Shown here: piece after piece, positions 31,085-41,523 of the stretch
Numbering within the stretch: position 1 is the first letter of the stretch
Layout of the letters: every line of letters starts with the position of its first letter
DNA from: Jeotgalicoccus marinus DSM 19772
GTDB taxonomy: Bacteria; Bacillota; Bacilli; Staphylococcales; Salinicoccaceae
Length of the DNA: 64,000 nt
Direction: 5' to 3'
NCBI RefSeq assembly: GCF_000425825.1
Contig: NZ_AUEE01000004.1
Location: forward strand, 167,122-231,121
Made by a program: the position numbers and the translations under genes
Notes under the pieces: model-generated
Seen by the model: only the letters and a program-made list of their open reading frames with translations
Databases searched by the model: none
What the model was told of the DNA's origin: nothing

Positions 31085-33154
31085 TTATCTGTTATCTTTA
31101 CGGTCTTCTTCTAAGTCATTTGAAGATTGATTTTCTTGGTCAGTCGACTCATCAGGTTCAACCATGTCTGGTCTTTCCTCAACTTGTTCTTCAGACTCAA
31201 GGTCTTTTTCATCATGTGACATCTTTTCTTTAACTTCATCATAAGATGCTCCTGCTTTGTCTGAATCCTTATCTTCCTCAACAGGTTCATTATCAAAGTT
31301 TCTTTCAGGTAGTTTACCGTTGTAGAAAAGTCCTTCGATTTGTTCTCTGTCGAGTGTCTCCACTTCAAGTAATGTTTCAGCAATTAATTGAAGCTGTTCT
31401 TTATGCTCTGTAAGGATCTGACGACAACGCTCATATTGTGTTTTCACAATGTTTTGCATTTCTTGGTCGATTTCATAAGCGATACTATCTGAGTAATTCG
31501 AATCGTTAGACATATCTTTACCAAGGAATACTTGACCGTTTGATTCACCGAACTGAATTGGACCGAGTTTTTCACTCATACCGTATTCAGTTACCATGCT
31601 TCTAGCGATACTTGTTGTTCTTTGGAAGTCATTGTGGGCACCTGTTGATACTTCACCGAAGTTAATTTCTTCGGATACTCGACCACCAAGTAATCCAACA
31701 ATCTTATCTTCCAATTCTGGTTTCGTCATAAAGTAACGATCCTCTTTAGGAAGCATTACAGCATAACCACCAGCTTGTCCACGAGGGACAATGGTAACCT
31801 TGTGAACTGTCTCAGCATCGTCTAAGACCATACCGATAATCGTATGTCCTGCCTCATGGTAGGCAACGATATTACGTTCTTTCTTACTCATTACACGACT
31901 CTTCTTAGCTGGTCCTGCAATCACACGGTCAGTCGCTTCATCGACATCACGCATATCAATCAACTTCTTGTTTTGTCTAGCAGCGACTAAAGCAGCTTCG
32001 TTTAATAGGTTCTCAAGGTCTGCACCAGAGAAACCTGGCGTACGCTGTGCAAGTGCTGCAAGGTCTACAGTCTCATCAAGTGGCTTGTTACGTGCGTGTA
32101 CTTTAAGTACAGCCTCACGACCTTTAACATCCGGACGCCCTACTTGAATCTGTCTGTCGAAACGACCTGGACGTAAGAGTGCTGGGTCTAGAATATCAGG
32201 GCGGTTAGTTGCAGCAATCATAATGATACCTTCATTATCTGCGAAACCGTCCATCTCAACTAATAGTTGGTTTAGTGTTTGTTCACGCTCATCGTGACCA
32301 CCACCAACACCAGCACCACGCTGACGACCCACTGCATCAATCTCATCGATAAAGATGATACAAGGCGAGTTTTTCTTAGCATTTTCAAATAAATCACGTA
32401 CACGAGATGCACCAACACCAACAAACATCTCAACGAAGTCAGAACCACTGATTGAGAAGAATGGTACCCCTGCTTCACCTGCTACCGCTCTTGCAATCAA
32501 TGTTTTACCAGTACCTGGAGGACCAACAAGTAGTACCCCTTTAGGAATTCTGGCACCGATTCTATCAAAGCGACGTGGATCTTTTAGGAAGTCGACAACT
32601 TCCACTAGTTCAGCTTTTTCCTCATCTGCACCAGCGACATCGTCGAAGCGAACTTGTTTTTTACTTTGGTCATAAAGCTTGGCTTTACTCTTACCAAAGT
32701 TCATCATGCGGCCTCCGCCGCCTCCGCCGCCACCTTGGGCTTGGCTCATGAGGAAGATGAATAAGAAGAAGATAATAAGTAATGGAATAATTGTAAATAA
32801 CATGCTTGTCCAAGGACTTGGTTCTTCTTCAGGTTCTACATTAAATGTTAGGTCATCTTGATTTCGTGCCGTGTCTGTAATTTGCTGGATATCATCCGCA
32901 CTATTAAAAGGCACAACAGAAGTAAATGACTCTTGGTCACTTTGATCAGCTAAGCGACCGCTAACTAAATAAACATTGTTTTCAGGCTGCAATGTTAACT
33001 CAGCCACTTCACCATTTTCTAGGGCATCGACGAACTCATTATATTGAAGTTCTTCTTCGTCGCCGTCAGAGCCGTTGAAACGTTGGAATATACCAAACAT
33101 GACAACTGTTAATATGGCGATAAGTAATATGTTACGGCCAGTATTCTTCGGCAT
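31085..33154 (-). CDS. ftsH: ATP-dependent membrane zinc metalloprotease FtsH
   Basis: A 689-residue membrane AAA protease for quality control. Two membrane helices lie near residues 8-24 and 112-135, then a glycine run, the AAA module (Walker [24 protein letters not shown]) and the zinc site HEAGH. After about residue 610 comes a long, highly charged, mostly acidic tail. The glycine run comes from a short GC-rich codon repeat at about 32708-32735. The start is ATG at 33154 after GGAGG. Confidence 0.98.
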   Translation of the reverse strand: MPKNTGRNILLIAILTVVMFGIFQRFNGSDGDEEELQYNEFVDALENGEVAELTLQPENNVYLVSGRLADQSDQESFTSVVPFNSADDIQQITDTARNQDDLTFNVEPEEEPSPWTSMLFTIIPLLIIFFLFIFLMSQAQGGGGGGGGRMMNFGKSKAKLYDQSKKQVRFDDVAGADEEKAELVEVVDFLKDPRRFDRIGARIPKGVLLVGPPGTGKTLIARAVAGEAGVPFFSISGSDFVEMFVGVGASRVRDLFENAKKNSPCIIFIDEIDAVGRQRGAGVGGGHDEREQTLNQLLVEMDGFADNEGIIMIAATNRPDILDPALLRPGRFDRQIQVGRPDVKGREAVLKVHARNKPLDETVDLAALAQRTPGFSGADLENLLNEAALVAARQNKKLIDMRDVDEATDRVIAGPAKKSRVMSKKERNIVAYHEAGHTIIGMVLDDAETVHKVTIVPRGQAGGYAVMLPKEDRYFMTKPELEDKIVGLLGGRVSEEINFGEVSTGAHNDFQRTTSIARSMVTEYGMSEKLGPIQFGESNGQVFLGKDMSNDSNYSDSIAYEIDQEMQNIVKTQYERCRQILTEHKEQLQLIAETLLEVETLDREQIEGLFYNGKLPERNFDNEPVEEDKDSDKAGASYDEVKEKMSHDEKDLESEEQVEERPDMVEPDESTDQENQSSNDLEEDRKDNR

Positions 33155-33226
33155 CCGTAATCCTCCATTTCTAATACATTACAAAAAATAGTAACAAAAA
33201 TAACTTTTAACTTCCAGTGATATGAT

Positions 33227-33769
33227 TTAGCTGTAAAATTCAGGTTTTAACAAACCAATGTACGGTAAATTTCTGTATTTTTGATCAAAATCCAAGCCGT
33301 ATCCTACAACAAACCCATCTGGAATTTCTGTTCCAACGTATTTTACATTAACATCTAACTTTCTTTCTGCAACAGGCTTATCTAATAAGGTTACAATTTC
33401 AATGGATGCAACCTTTCTATACTGCAGAAATTCGATAATAGAATTTAAAGTTGTTCCAGTTTCAACAATGTCTTCAACAATCAGTATATGCCTACCTTCT
33501 ACAGAAGTTGATAAGTCCTTAAGTATTTTAACCTCTCCAGTTGACTTTGTCCCAACATAGCTAGAGACATCCATGAAATCAATTTCCATGTGTGTATCCA
33601 CATGCTTAATGAGGTCTGCCATAAACATAATTGATCCCTTTAAAAGGCCCACCATAATCGGCGTCTTACCTTCATAGTCTTTAGTGATTTTCTCTCCGAG
33701 ACGTTTGTTAATTGCATCTATATCTGACTCAGAAAGTACAATTTCACTGATATCATTTTTTATTGTCAT
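33227..33769 (-). CDS. hpt: Hypoxanthine phosphoribosyltransferase
   Basis: This 180-residue enzyme salvages hypoxanthine and guanine to IMP and GMP with PRPP. The PRPP motif HILIVEDIVETGTTLNSIIE and the flexible loop region MDVSSYVGTKSTGEVKI are present. It overlaps tilS by 17 bases and precedes ftsH, the standard tilS-hpt-ftsH set. Confidence 0.97.
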   Translation of the reverse strand: MTIKNDISEIVLSESDIDAINKRLGEKITKDYEGKTPIMVGLLKGSIMFMADLIKHVDTHMEIDFMDVSSYVGTKSTGEVKILKDLSTSVEGRHILIVEDIVETGTTLNSIIEFLQYRKVASIEIVTLLDKPVAERKLDVNVKYVGTEIPDGFVVGYGLDFDQKYRNLPYIGLLKPEFYS

Positions 33770-34997
33770 CTTCTTGCTCCTTCGTTATCTTTAAAATTCG
33801 ATTTTCAGCTGGTTCAATTATATTATAAATGGTACCGACTGCAACAATTATACCGTGTTGATTCAAAACCACCGGCATCGCCTCTCTTTCGCTTGCCACT
33901 ATCTTTTTATCGATAAAAAGACGACTGACTTTCTTACTACCGCCTTGTTTAAGTTGAACACGGTCACCATCTAATCTAGGACGTATAGTCAACGGAAGTT
34001 CATCACTCGGTAATTTTACCACGATATGATAATTATTATAAATAAAGTTCCCATTATCCTCAACAATCAGAGGTTCGCTAATGGGGCTTAACGTTGTTTT
34101 TTTTACATAAACTTGATCGTATTCGATATGTACTGTATGGGAATCAAGTTGATATACCGTCTGTGATGGTCCTGACATCAATGTTTGATCAAGTGATTCC
34201 AAAGCCTTTCGACTCATTATAGTTGATGACTCAGATAAGAGTGCATTTAAAATATATATTCTAACTAATGGACTATATTGTTTATAAGTTTCCCTCGAAA
34301 GACTACCATTACTAGTAAAGTTTTTAGCAAAACCACTAACAAAATCACTTAACGCATTTATGTCATTTTTTAGGCTCACTAACTGCTTTAAATCTAAAGT
34401 CTCTGTGTCTTCGATGTCTGGAACAATATGATGCCGAATATAATTTCTTGTGTAAGTATCTTCATGGTTACTTTCATCTTCAAAATACTTCACCATATGT
34501 GTGCGTTGATATTTCTTGATGTCTCTTTTACGTACCATCATCAGCGGCCTTGATATTTTTATACCTGCTCTTTCATTGGCTTCTGGTATACCGAGGTTGC
34601 CGTGTAAATACCGTCCAGTTAATAGCTGATGCAAGACAGTTTCATACTGATCATCCTCATGATGCGCCATCAACAAAACATTTAAACGATGTTTTTTTAC
34701 AATATCTCTAAAGAATGCATACCGCTTTTTACGTCCTGCTTCTTGAGAAAAATGCCCCTCAAAATCAAGAACAACTGACTCAAAGTTTACACGATCTTTT
34801 TCAGTCATTTCTTTTATGTAAGCCGCCTCAGATATGGATGCAACTCTTTGATTATGATTAACGTGTAATACGGTCAAACTTTTATAAGTATCTTTGTAAG
34901 TCGTCGTCAAAAGATGATAGAGCACCATAGAGTCGATGCCACCAGACAAGGCCAGGCCAATATGACTTTTTGTTGTCCATGAAATATTCAACTTCAA
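33753..34997 (-). CDS. tilS: tRNA(Ile)-lysidine synthetase
   Basis: This enzyme (414 residues from the chosen start) modifies the CAT-anticodon tRNA-Ile to read AUA. The P-loop LALSGGIDSMVLYHLL is the ATP pyrophosphatase signature, with LLMAHHEDDQYETVLHQLL and a C-terminal TilS domain (RPRLDGDRVQLKQGGSKKVS). The start is uncertain: GTG codons at 35009 and 35006 lie in the AAGGTGG site, so I prefer the TTG at 34997. TTG at 34991 is also possible. Confidence 0.93.
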   Translation of the reverse strand: MKLNISWTTKSHIGLALSGGIDSMVLYHLLTTTYKDTYKSLTVLHVNHNQRVASISEAAYIKEMTEKDRVNFESVVLDFEGHFSQEAGRKKRYAFFRDIVKKHRLNVLLMAHHEDDQYETVLHQLLTGRYLHGNLGIPEANERAGIKISRPLMMVRKRDIKKYQRTHMVKYFEDESNHEDTYTRNYIRHHIVPDIEDTETLDLKQLVSLKNDINALSDFVSGFAKNFTSNGSLSRETYKQYSPLVRIYILNALLSESSTIMSRKALESLDQTLMSGPSQTVYQLDSHTVHIEYDQVYVKKTTLSPISEPLIVEDNGNFIYNNYHIVVKLPSDELPLTIRPRLDGDRVQLKQGGSKKVSRLFIDKKIVASEREAMPVVLNQHGIIVAVGTIYNIIEPAENRILKITKEQEDDNKK

Positions 34998-35060
34998 AAG
35001 TAGCACCACCTTATAAAAACTAAAAAGGCTAGAGCGACTTGCTCTGGCCTCTTCATTTCA

Positions 35061-35441
35061 TTATCTACGCCCTCTACCGCCACGACGTGACTCAGCTTGT
35101 CTCTTAATTGTAGACATTCTTTCTTCACTGTCTTTTAAGAACCCTGAAAGTTTTTTCTCAAAATCTTCAGGTGACGGTGCCTTCTGACGAGGTTTTGGTT
35201 TAGGTTTATCTTGTGCTTTCTTGATAGATAAACTAATCTTGTTATCATCACCGATAGATAATACTTTAACTTCTATTTCGTCACCGACTTTTAAGTGTTC
35301 ATTGATGTCTTCTACATATTTGTCCGCTACTTCACTAATGTGAACCAAGCCTGTTTTACCGCCTGGTAACTCAACAAACGCACCAAATGGTTTAATCCCT
35401 GTAACTTTGCCGATAACTTTACTGCCCGCTTCAACTGACAT
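35061..35441 (-). CDS. yabR: S1-domain RNA-binding protein YabR
   Basis: A 126-residue protein with one S1 domain (GSKVIGKVTGIKPFGAFVEL, VHISEVADKYVEDINEHLKV, VKVLSIGDDNKISLSIKKA) and a basic, proline- and arginine-rich tail. A general RNA-binding role is expected; the precise task is not known to me. The ATG at 35441 gives MSVEAGSKV with GGGAGGA about twelve bases upstream. It lies between divIC and tilS. Confidence 0.9.
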   Translation of the reverse strand: MSVEAGSKVIGKVTGIKPFGAFVELPGGKTGLVHISEVADKYVEDINEHLKVGDEIEVKVLSIGDDNKISLSIKKAQDKPKPKPRQKAPSPEDFEKKLSGFLKDSEERMSTIKRQAESRRGGRGRR

Positions 35442-35494
35442 GTTTATATAATATCCTCCCAAAATCGTTATACATTAATATATTAACACTTAAT

Positions 35495-35532
35495 AAAGGA
35501 ATAATCATTACATATGTAATGATTATTCCTTT
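35495..35532. terminator. Hairpin terminator overlapping the divIC stop
   Basis: A 17-bp perfect stem (35495-35511 and 35516-35532) around ATAT, with T-rich flank on the minus strand (CCTTTATTAAG). It includes the divIC stop codon. yabR would need read-through or its own promoter. Confidence 0.75.
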
Positions 35533-35912
35533 TCCGGCCTTTCTTCTCCAGATTCACCTTCTGGTAAATTGAAGATTAGTTCTCCTTCTTCTGATAAGAA
35601 GAACTCACTTCTTGCTATACGTAATATATAGTTGTCATCATTTAATTGTTTAATCTGTTGCTCGAGATCCGAATGCTGCTTATTTTTATTGTCTAGGACT
35701 TCAGATGTTGCAGCAACTTCTTGCTCTAGCTCTTGATTGGCCTTCTTTTGATTAATGCCAATCATCAATAAGACGATAACGATTATCATTAGCACACTGC
35801 CAAAAACGAGGGCACGACGGCGTGACACACGCGCTTCAGTCTTTAATTGTTTCTTTTCACTATCTCTTTTTTTAGTATAGTTATTCAAAAGACGAACCAC
35901 TTTGTTGTTCAT
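35523..35912 (-). CDS. divIC: Septum formation initiator DivIC
   Basis: A 129-residue bitopic division protein working with FtsL and DivIB. A basic N-terminal cytoplasmic part is followed by one membrane helix (ALVFGSVLMIIVIVLLMIGI at about residues 34-53), an extracellular coiled coil (QELEQEVAATSEVLDNKNKQ onward) and an acidic end. I chose the ATG at 35912 (MNNKVVRLL), eight bases after GAGAGGTG. Confidence 0.9.
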   Translation of the reverse strand: MNNKVVRLLNNYTKKRDSEKKQLKTEARVSRRRALVFGSVLMIIVIVLLMIGINQKKANQELEQEVAATSEVLDNKNKQHSDLEQQIKQLNDDNYILRIARSEFFLSEEGELIFNLPEGESGEERPEKE

Positions 35913-35987
35913 TTTAGTCACACCTCTCCCATCGTTTTGTACATTATCCTTTATATACAAGATACATCAAATGAGCTTTGGTTTCTA

Positions 35988-36260
35988 TTAAAATTCTGTT
36001 TCTTTTTCAATTTTTTCTTCTTTTAATACTTTATACATTCTTTCTGCATCTTCTTTTTTTGTTGTATCGTTTAATTGCATCACTTCATAAGTGACAATAC
36101 TACGTCCAAATTTGATGACTAAGTGATCTCCAACTGATAAGTCAGTACCTGCTTTTGCCATACGTCCATTGACTTCGATACGACCATCATCACTAATCTC
36201 TTTTGCAAGTGTACGTCTTTTAATTATCCTTGATACTTTTAAAAATTTATCAAGTCTCAT
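35988..36260 (-). CDS. rqcP: RqcP (YabO), S4-domain ribosome quality control factor
   Basis: A 90-residue protein made almost entirely of an S4 RNA-binding domain (MRLDKFLKVSRIIKRRTLAK, GRIEVNGRMAKAGTDLSVGD). In Bacillus RqcP acts with RqcH to add alanine tails to stalled chains on 50S subunits. Its position between mazG and divIC matches yabO. It overlaps mazG by 11 bases. Confidence 0.92.
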   Translation of the reverse strand: MRLDKFLKVSRIIKRRTLAKEISDDGRIEVNGRMAKAGTDLSVGDHLVIKFGRSIVTYEVMQLNDTTKKEDAERMYKVLKEEKIEKETEF

Positions 36261-37422
36261 CTACATCATCCTTTAGCAAGGTTTTTAGTGGGGTATCTGA
36301 ATGGATGGTTTCTTTCATCCATGCAAGCATTGTCGTTGCATATTCTTTTTCATGCTTAATTTTTTCTTTCTTACCTTCGGCTCTTTTCGCTTCTTGCCAC
36401 ACCTTATTTAAATCTTCCATTGACTCCACTGACTCATCGCCAAAAACATGTGGATGACGTCTAACTACTTTTTGATTTAAGGCAGCTAGAACATCATAGA
36501 AATCAAAGTAGCCATCTTTTTTACCTATTGCTGAATGCAAGGCGACTTGTAGAAGGATGTCTCCAAGTTCTTCTACAATACCTTCATCATCTTCATGCTC
36601 TATTGCTTCAATGACCTCATACGATTCTTCTAACAAGAATCGTTCAAGTGATTCATGGGTCTGTTCTTTATCCCACGGACAACCATCTTCCGATACTAGC
36701 TGGTCAAACACATCTACCATATGCGTGATTGTTCTATCCGCATATCGAATATCATCTTGTTTTGGAACAAACATACACATTAAGTTTGAGTCTGGTACAT
36801 GATGATCAATTTCCGCGATAGTCGTTTCTATAATATGCTCATCTTCACTGCCAGCCTTGTCTACAAGGTAAGCTTTGGCATCGTAGTGATAATAATCTAG
36901 GAGTGTCACCTTCACTTCACTCACAGACAATTGATTATACACTTGAGTAATCAGTGTGTGCTTTTGGTAATCTAAGTCTTTTAAGGACAAATTCGTTCCG
37001 TCTAACAACTGAAAGTTCTCATTTACTGGAATATTTAATGCACTTATCACTTCATCTATAAAACTCTGACCACCTTTAATCTCGACGTTGACTTCACCTT
37101 TTCGCTTTCTGTCTAATAGCAGTTCAGTCGTCGTCTCGTAAAACATTGGATGCCCTGGTACAGCATAGGTGAGATTACCATGCTGAGCATCCTTCACTAA
37201 GGTATCAACGATACGTTCATACACTGCTTCGAAAGTTTCAGATGCCTCATAATATTCATCAAAACTGATTAATTTTATATCACTATCTTTTAAAAGTGAC
37301 ACTGCTGGATGGTCCATGGTTCTCAGATAAATTTTTTCTTCTGCTAATAGTGATTTGTAAACACCTAAGGGCATTTTATCGATATCAGATGTACCAAGCC
37401 CGATTACTGTGATTGTGTTCAT
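36250..37422 (-). CDS. mazG: Two-domain tetrapyrrole methylase-like / MazG pyrophosphohydrolase (YabN)
   Basis: A 390-residue fusion. The N-terminal half resembles tetrapyrrole methylases (ITVIGLGTSDIDKMPLGVYK; LTYAVPGHPMFYETTTELLL); the C-terminal half is a MazG domain (CPWDKEQTHESLERFLLEES, EELGDILLQVALHSAIG) with the acidic EExxE...EELGD metal site. MazG domains hydrolyse NTPs, presumably damaged or excess ones. The function of the methylase-like half is unknown to me. ATGA overlap with mfd. Confidence 0.93.
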   Translation of the reverse strand: MNTITVIGLGTSDIDKMPLGVYKSLLAEEKIYLRTMDHPAVSLLKDSDIKLISFDEYYEASETFEAVYERIVDTLVKDAQHGNLTYAVPGHPMFYETTTELLLDRKRKGEVNVEIKGGQSFIDEVISALNIPVNENFQLLDGTNLSLKDLDYQKHTLITQVYNQLSVSEVKVTLLDYYHYDAKAYLVDKAGSEDEHIIETTIAEIDHHVPDSNLMCMFVPKQDDIRYADRTITHMVDVFDQLVSEDGCPWDKEQTHESLERFLLEESYEVIEAIEHEDDEGIVEELGDILLQVALHSAIGKKDGYFDFYDVLAALNQKVVRRHPHVFGDESVESMEDLNKVWQEAKRAEGKKEKIKHEKEYATTMLAWMKETIHSDTPLKTLLKDDVDET

Positions 37423-40400
37423 GACACACCCTCCATTCTACTCTCTTGTATTGCTGCCATTACTGAGACTAAATCTTTAAGTTGTTTCGAGCGTATGGTT
37501 AGGTTGATTTCTCCACTCTTGACTGAAATCTTCAAGATTCTACTAAACGCTTGAGTGTCTTCAAATAATTTTTCACCATTGATTTCTGCTGTTGCAGATT
37601 GAGATACATTAAGATAGAAGTGACGTGCATCCTCAGATACTTTATAGATACCATATAGAAGTGCATATATTTTAACTTTAACTAAGTCAATTAATGTTTG
37701 TACTTCTGTTGGATACTCACCAAAACGGTCGATGAGTTCATCTTCTATATCTCTCAGAGTCTCTAGAGAATTTGCTTTTCTAAGACGCTTGTAAATATCA
37801 ATCTTAGATTGCTCATGGGTAATATATGTTGCCGGAATATAAGCATCTGCTTCGATATTAATTGGAATATTAACCGGTTCTTCTTCTTTTTCAACACCCT
37901 GTTTTTCTTTTACTGCACTTTCTAACATATCACTATACATCTCATAACCAACTGAATCTATAAAGCCTGACTGATTCTTACCAAGTAAATTACCCGCTCC
38001 GCGTATATTCAAATCACGCATGGCAATCTTAAAGCCGGATCCAAGTTCAGTGTATTCCTTAATCGCTTCTAATCGTTTTTCTGCTACTTCTGTTAACACC
38101 TTATTCGGTTGATGGAATAAGTATGCATAAGAGATACGATTACTACGACCAACGCGCCCGCGTAATTGGTAAAGTTGACTCAAACCAAAACGGTCTGCAT
38201 CTTCAATAATTAGCGTATTGGCATTCGGAACATCTACCCCGGTTTCAATGATAGTCGTGGTGACGATAACATCATACTCACCATTAACAAAGGCAAGCAT
38301 GGTCTCTTCAATTTGCTTTTCAGTCATCTGTGCATGCATGACACCTACTGCAGCGTCTGGTACTAACATTTCTACGTGTGCCTGTTTGTTATAGATTGTC
38401 GCAACACTATTGTGGAGGTAAAAGACCTGCCCGTTTCTAGCAAGTTCCCTTTCAATCGCTTCTTTAACAAAGTTTCCATTGTATTCTAAAACATAGGTTT
38501 GAACTGGAAATCTATTTTCTGGTGGCGTTTCTATGACAGAAAGGTCTCTTACACCCGTTAAACTCATGTGTAAGGTTCTTGGAATTGGTGTTGCTGTTAA
38601 AGTTAAGACATCTACATTATTTTTCAACTGTTTAATCGCTTCTTTATGCTTAACTCCAAACCTTTGCTCCTCATCGACAATTAAAAGACCGAGATCTTTA
38701 TACTCAATTGATTTACCTAAAATTTTATGCGTACCCACGACGATATCAATCTTTCCTTCTTTAAGTCCTACAGCAGTCTCTCTATTTTCTTTTGCCGTTC
38801 TAAAGCGAGACATCATCGCCACATTCACAGGGTAATCCTCAATTCTTTCGATTAAGCTTTCAAAGTGCTGGGCTGCGAGTATGGTTGTCGGCACTAAAAA
38901 TGCGACTTGTTTGCCATCTTGAACCGCTTTAAATGCTGCACGAATTGCTACTTCGGTTTTTCCGTAACCGACATCACCACAAAGCAGTCGATCCATAGGC
39001 TTACTATCTTCCATGTCATTTTTAATTTCACGGATACTCGCTAGTTGGTCAGGCGTTGGTTCATAAGGGAAACGTGCTTCGAAAGCCTCTTGCATCTCTG
39101 TATCTGGACTATACTTAAACCCTTCAGACATCGCACGTTCTTGATAGAGTCGAATCAGTTCTTCTGCGATATCATTAACATTTTGCTGAACCTTCGCCTT
39201 AGTCCGTTTCCATTCAACACCACCAAGTTTATGCATCTTAGGTTGGCCGTCATCACTTGCCACATATTTTTGCACCAGGTCCATCTGATCCACAGGAATA
39301 TACAGCTGGTCTGTCCCTTTGTACTGCAACTTCATATAGTCATTATGAATGCCGCTAACTTCAAGGGTTTCAATGCCTAGATATCGACCGACACCGTGAT
39401 GAACATGGACGATATAATCACCAGGGTTTAATTCCTGATAAGATTTAATTTTCTCTGCGTTAGATAACTTCTTATTACGTTTTTTACGTTTTTGTACTTT
39501 GTTATACAATTCTTTAGAAGTTAAAATAGCTGCACTCATGTAAGGCAGGATAAAACCAGATTCTATAGCACCCGTCGTTAAGACAATACCTGAATCACTC
39601 GGTATATTTTCAATATAGCTTTGAATTTTTAGGTCTTCAAGAAGTTGCTTTGTTTTATTAAGCTCATCTTCGTCTCTTAAAATAATATTGATGAGATAGT
39701 CATTGTCCAACATCTTATTTAAATTCGACGCAAGAATGTCATACTGCCCATAGTAGATTTCTGCTGGTTTAACAGAAATTTTAATCATTTCTCCAATGGA
39801 CACAGGCATACTTTTCATAAATAAATTAAAGTAAGTAACACCATTTAGGTTTAGCAATCTATCATACTGATGCTCTAAATAGTTGGCCGCACCTTTAAAC
39901 ATTTGTCCTGCTTCTAAGACAGAACTAAAGTAATTATTCACCGCTTCAAACTCTGCATCATAAGCTGATTTAATTGCATTGATATCATCTGCAAACACTC
40001 TATGCTTATCGGTCATATAATCTAGGAGCGATTGATCATGATCATCTAAGAGATGAGCGAATTGATTTAAGTGTTCTACAAGTAAATCAGGATGTGTCAC
40101 CTTGTCATAATATTCATCTAATGACTCTTTAGCGACAGCCTGTAAGCCTTCAGAAGTCTCCTGATATAAGGTGTCAATTTTCTCTATCAATTCCACACGT
40201 TCACTCGGATCAACAATATATTCAGCATAGGGTTCAATTTTCACTGATTCAATATTTTCTAAAGAACGTTGAGTCTCTGGATCCAAAAGACGCAGTGAAT
40301 CAATCTCATCGTCAAATAGCTCTACACGAAGAAATAAATCATGCATATAGATATCAATAATATCCCCTCGAACTGCAAATTCTCCGAAATTAGAGGCCTG

Positions 40401-40889
40401 ATTCATACGTTTATATCCTAAACTAACTAAGAACTCGAGAAATTCATCGTAATCAAGTGTGCTTCCTAACTCTAATGTTTTTTCATAAGCTAACAATTTT
40501 TCTTTAGGCATCAACGGTTTTAATAAGGCATGTATAGGCACGATAAATAACCCTGGCTTCTCATGTAGCAAGGCCGATAAGGTCGACATTCTTGCCTTCA
40601 TAAAATCAGGGCTTTGTTTAGACATGTTTTCAATCATGATGTCACCAACTGGGAAGGTATACACTTCATCCATAACGTCCATCATGCTATTTGCGAGCTT
40701 TTCCATGTGGTGGTTATTTTCAACAAAGACCACATTGGCACGCTCTGAGTTTTCTGTCAGTTCTTTGAGTAAGATTGGTTTAAAGTCATCATTTATTCCA
40801 GTGACAAGCAGGTTTTTATCATCATTGAATGAAATGATGCTCTGGACGCGTTCATCATTTAAGATGCGATCGCTAATTTTATTATGCAT
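37419..40889 (-). CDS. mfd: Transcription-repair coupling factor Mfd
   Basis: This 1156-residue ATPase removes RNA polymerase stalled at DNA damage and recruits UvrA. It has an N-terminal UvrB-like region, a CarD-like RNA polymerase-interaction domain (GDYIVHVHHGVGRYLGIETL), RecG-like helicase motifs (LLCGDVGYGKTEVAIRAAFK; LLIVDEEQRFGVKHKEAI; LTLTATPIPRTLHMSL) and a C-terminal domain. Its ATG overlaps the pth end by eight bases. Confidence 0.98.
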   Translation of the reverse strand: MHNKISDRILNDERVQSIISFNDDKNLLVTGINDDFKPILLKELTENSERANVVFVENNHHMEKLANSMMDVMDEVYTFPVGDIMIENMSKQSPDFMKARMSTLSALLHEKPGLFIVPIHALLKPLMPKEKLLAYEKTLELGSTLDYDEFLEFLVSLGYKRMNQASNFGEFAVRGDIIDIYMHDLFLRVELFDDEIDSLRLLDPETQRSLENIESVKIEPYAEYIVDPSERVELIEKIDTLYQETSEGLQAVAKESLDEYYDKVTHPDLLVEHLNQFAHLLDDHDQSLLDYMTDKHRVFADDINAIKSAYDAEFEAVNNYFSSVLEAGQMFKGAANYLEHQYDRLLNLNGVTYFNLFMKSMPVSIGEMIKISVKPAEIYYGQYDILASNLNKMLDNDYLINIILRDEDELNKTKQLLEDLKIQSYIENIPSDSGIVLTTGAIESGFILPYMSAAILTSKELYNKVQKRKKRNKKLSNAEKIKSYQELNPGDYIVHVHHGVGRYLGIETLEVSGIHNDYMKLQYKGTDQLYIPVDQMDLVQKYVASDDGQPKMHKLGGVEWKRTKAKVQQNVNDIAEELIRLYQERAMSEGFKYSPDTEMQEAFEARFPYEPTPDQLASIREIKNDMEDSKPMDRLLCGDVGYGKTEVAIRAAFKAVQDGKQVAFLVPTTILAAQHFESLIERIEDYPVNVAMMSRFRTAKENRETAVGLKEGKIDIVVGTHKILGKSIEYKDLGLLIVDEEQRFGVKHKEAIKQLKNNVDVLTLTATPIPRTLHMSLTGVRDLSVIETPPENRFPVQTYVLEYNGNFVKEAIERELARNGQVFYLHNSVATIYNKQAHVEMLVPDAAVGVMHAQMTEKQIEETMLAFVNGEYDVIVTTTIIETGVDVPNANTLIIEDADRFGLSQLYQLRGRVGRSNRISYAYLFHQPNKVLTEVAEKRLEAIKEYTELGSGFKIAMRDLNIRGAGNLLGKNQSGFIDSVGYEMYSDMLESAVKEKQGVEKEEEPVNIPINIEADAYIPATYITHEQSKIDIYKRLRKANSLETLRDIEDELIDRFGEYPTEVQTLIDLVKVKIYALLYGIYKVSEDARHFYLNVSQSATAEINGEKLFEDTQAFSRILKISVKSGEINLTIRSKQLKDLVSVMAAIQESRMEGVS

Positions 40890-41454
40890 TCACATCACCA
40901 TTATACTTATTCATTACATCTAGGAAGTCATTTGAAACAAAGCTTTGACACGCTTCAGATGACACTTCTAAAACTTTTTGTAAAGTATCTTCATCTACCT
41001 TACTAAACTTACCTAAGACATAACGTGTGATTGGCGTACTATCAGTTGGACGATCTATACCAAGGCGTATACGATTGTACTTTTCGCCACCTAGATGTTG
41101 ATTCAGAGACTTGATACCGTTATGTCCACCACCGCTACCTTTTTGACGCAATCTTATACGACCAAGAGGTAGGTCAAGATCATCATAAATTACAACAATA
41201 TCAGATAATTCGATATTATAGTAATCCACAAGTGGTCGCACACCTTCTCCAGATAGGTTCATAAACGTTTGTGGCTTAACCAGCATAATCTTTTCACCGT
41301 TGAGTACACCTGTTCCAAAGTGACACTTAAATTTCTGCTGATCTAAGGCTAGACCAAGGTCTTCTTGTAGTTGATCAATCGCCATAAAGCCTATGTTGTG
41401 CCTCGTTTTTTCATATTTAGCACCTGGATTCCCCAGGCCAATAATACATTTCAT
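40882..41454 (-). CDS. pth: Peptidyl-tRNA hydrolase
   Basis: A 190-residue enzyme that frees peptides from peptidyl-tRNA dropped by ribosomes. Signatures are IIGLGNPGAKYEKTRHNIGF with the catalytic histidine, KPQTFMNLSGEGV and VIYDDLDLPLGRIRLRQKGS followed by GGHNGI. It starts after GAGGTG downstream of a hairpin terminator that follows rplY. Confidence 0.97.
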   Translation of the reverse strand: MKCIIGLGNPGAKYEKTRHNIGFMAIDQLQEDLGLALDQQKFKCHFGTGVLNGEKIMLVKPQTFMNLSGEGVRPLVDYYNIELSDIVVIYDDLDLPLGRIRLRQKGSGGGHNGIKSLNQHLGGEKYNRIRLGIDRPTDSTPITRYVLGKFSKVDEDTLQKVLEVSSEACQSFVSNDFLDVMNKYNGDVNA

Positions 41455-41474
41455 TTCGTCACCTCATAAACGTT

Positions 41475-41501
41475 AAAAAAGGCGATGGAAAGCCCACCGC
41501 C
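41475..41501 (-). terminator. Terminator/attenuator between rplY and pth
   Basis: GGCGGTGG / CCATCGCC (minus strand, 41501-41494 and 41488-41481, one G-T pair) with a short loop and TTTTTT. It ends about 20 bases before the pth start and could reduce read-through into pth-mfd. Confidence 0.85.
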
Positions 41502-41523
41502 GTTGTGTTTAAAATGTTCAAGA

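Noticed and set aside
32705..32740. GC-rich GCC/TCC repeat in ftsH as a possible inserted or slipped repeat
   Set aside because: It encodes the glycine linker after the second membrane helix, a normal variable part of FtsH, and the frame is intact.
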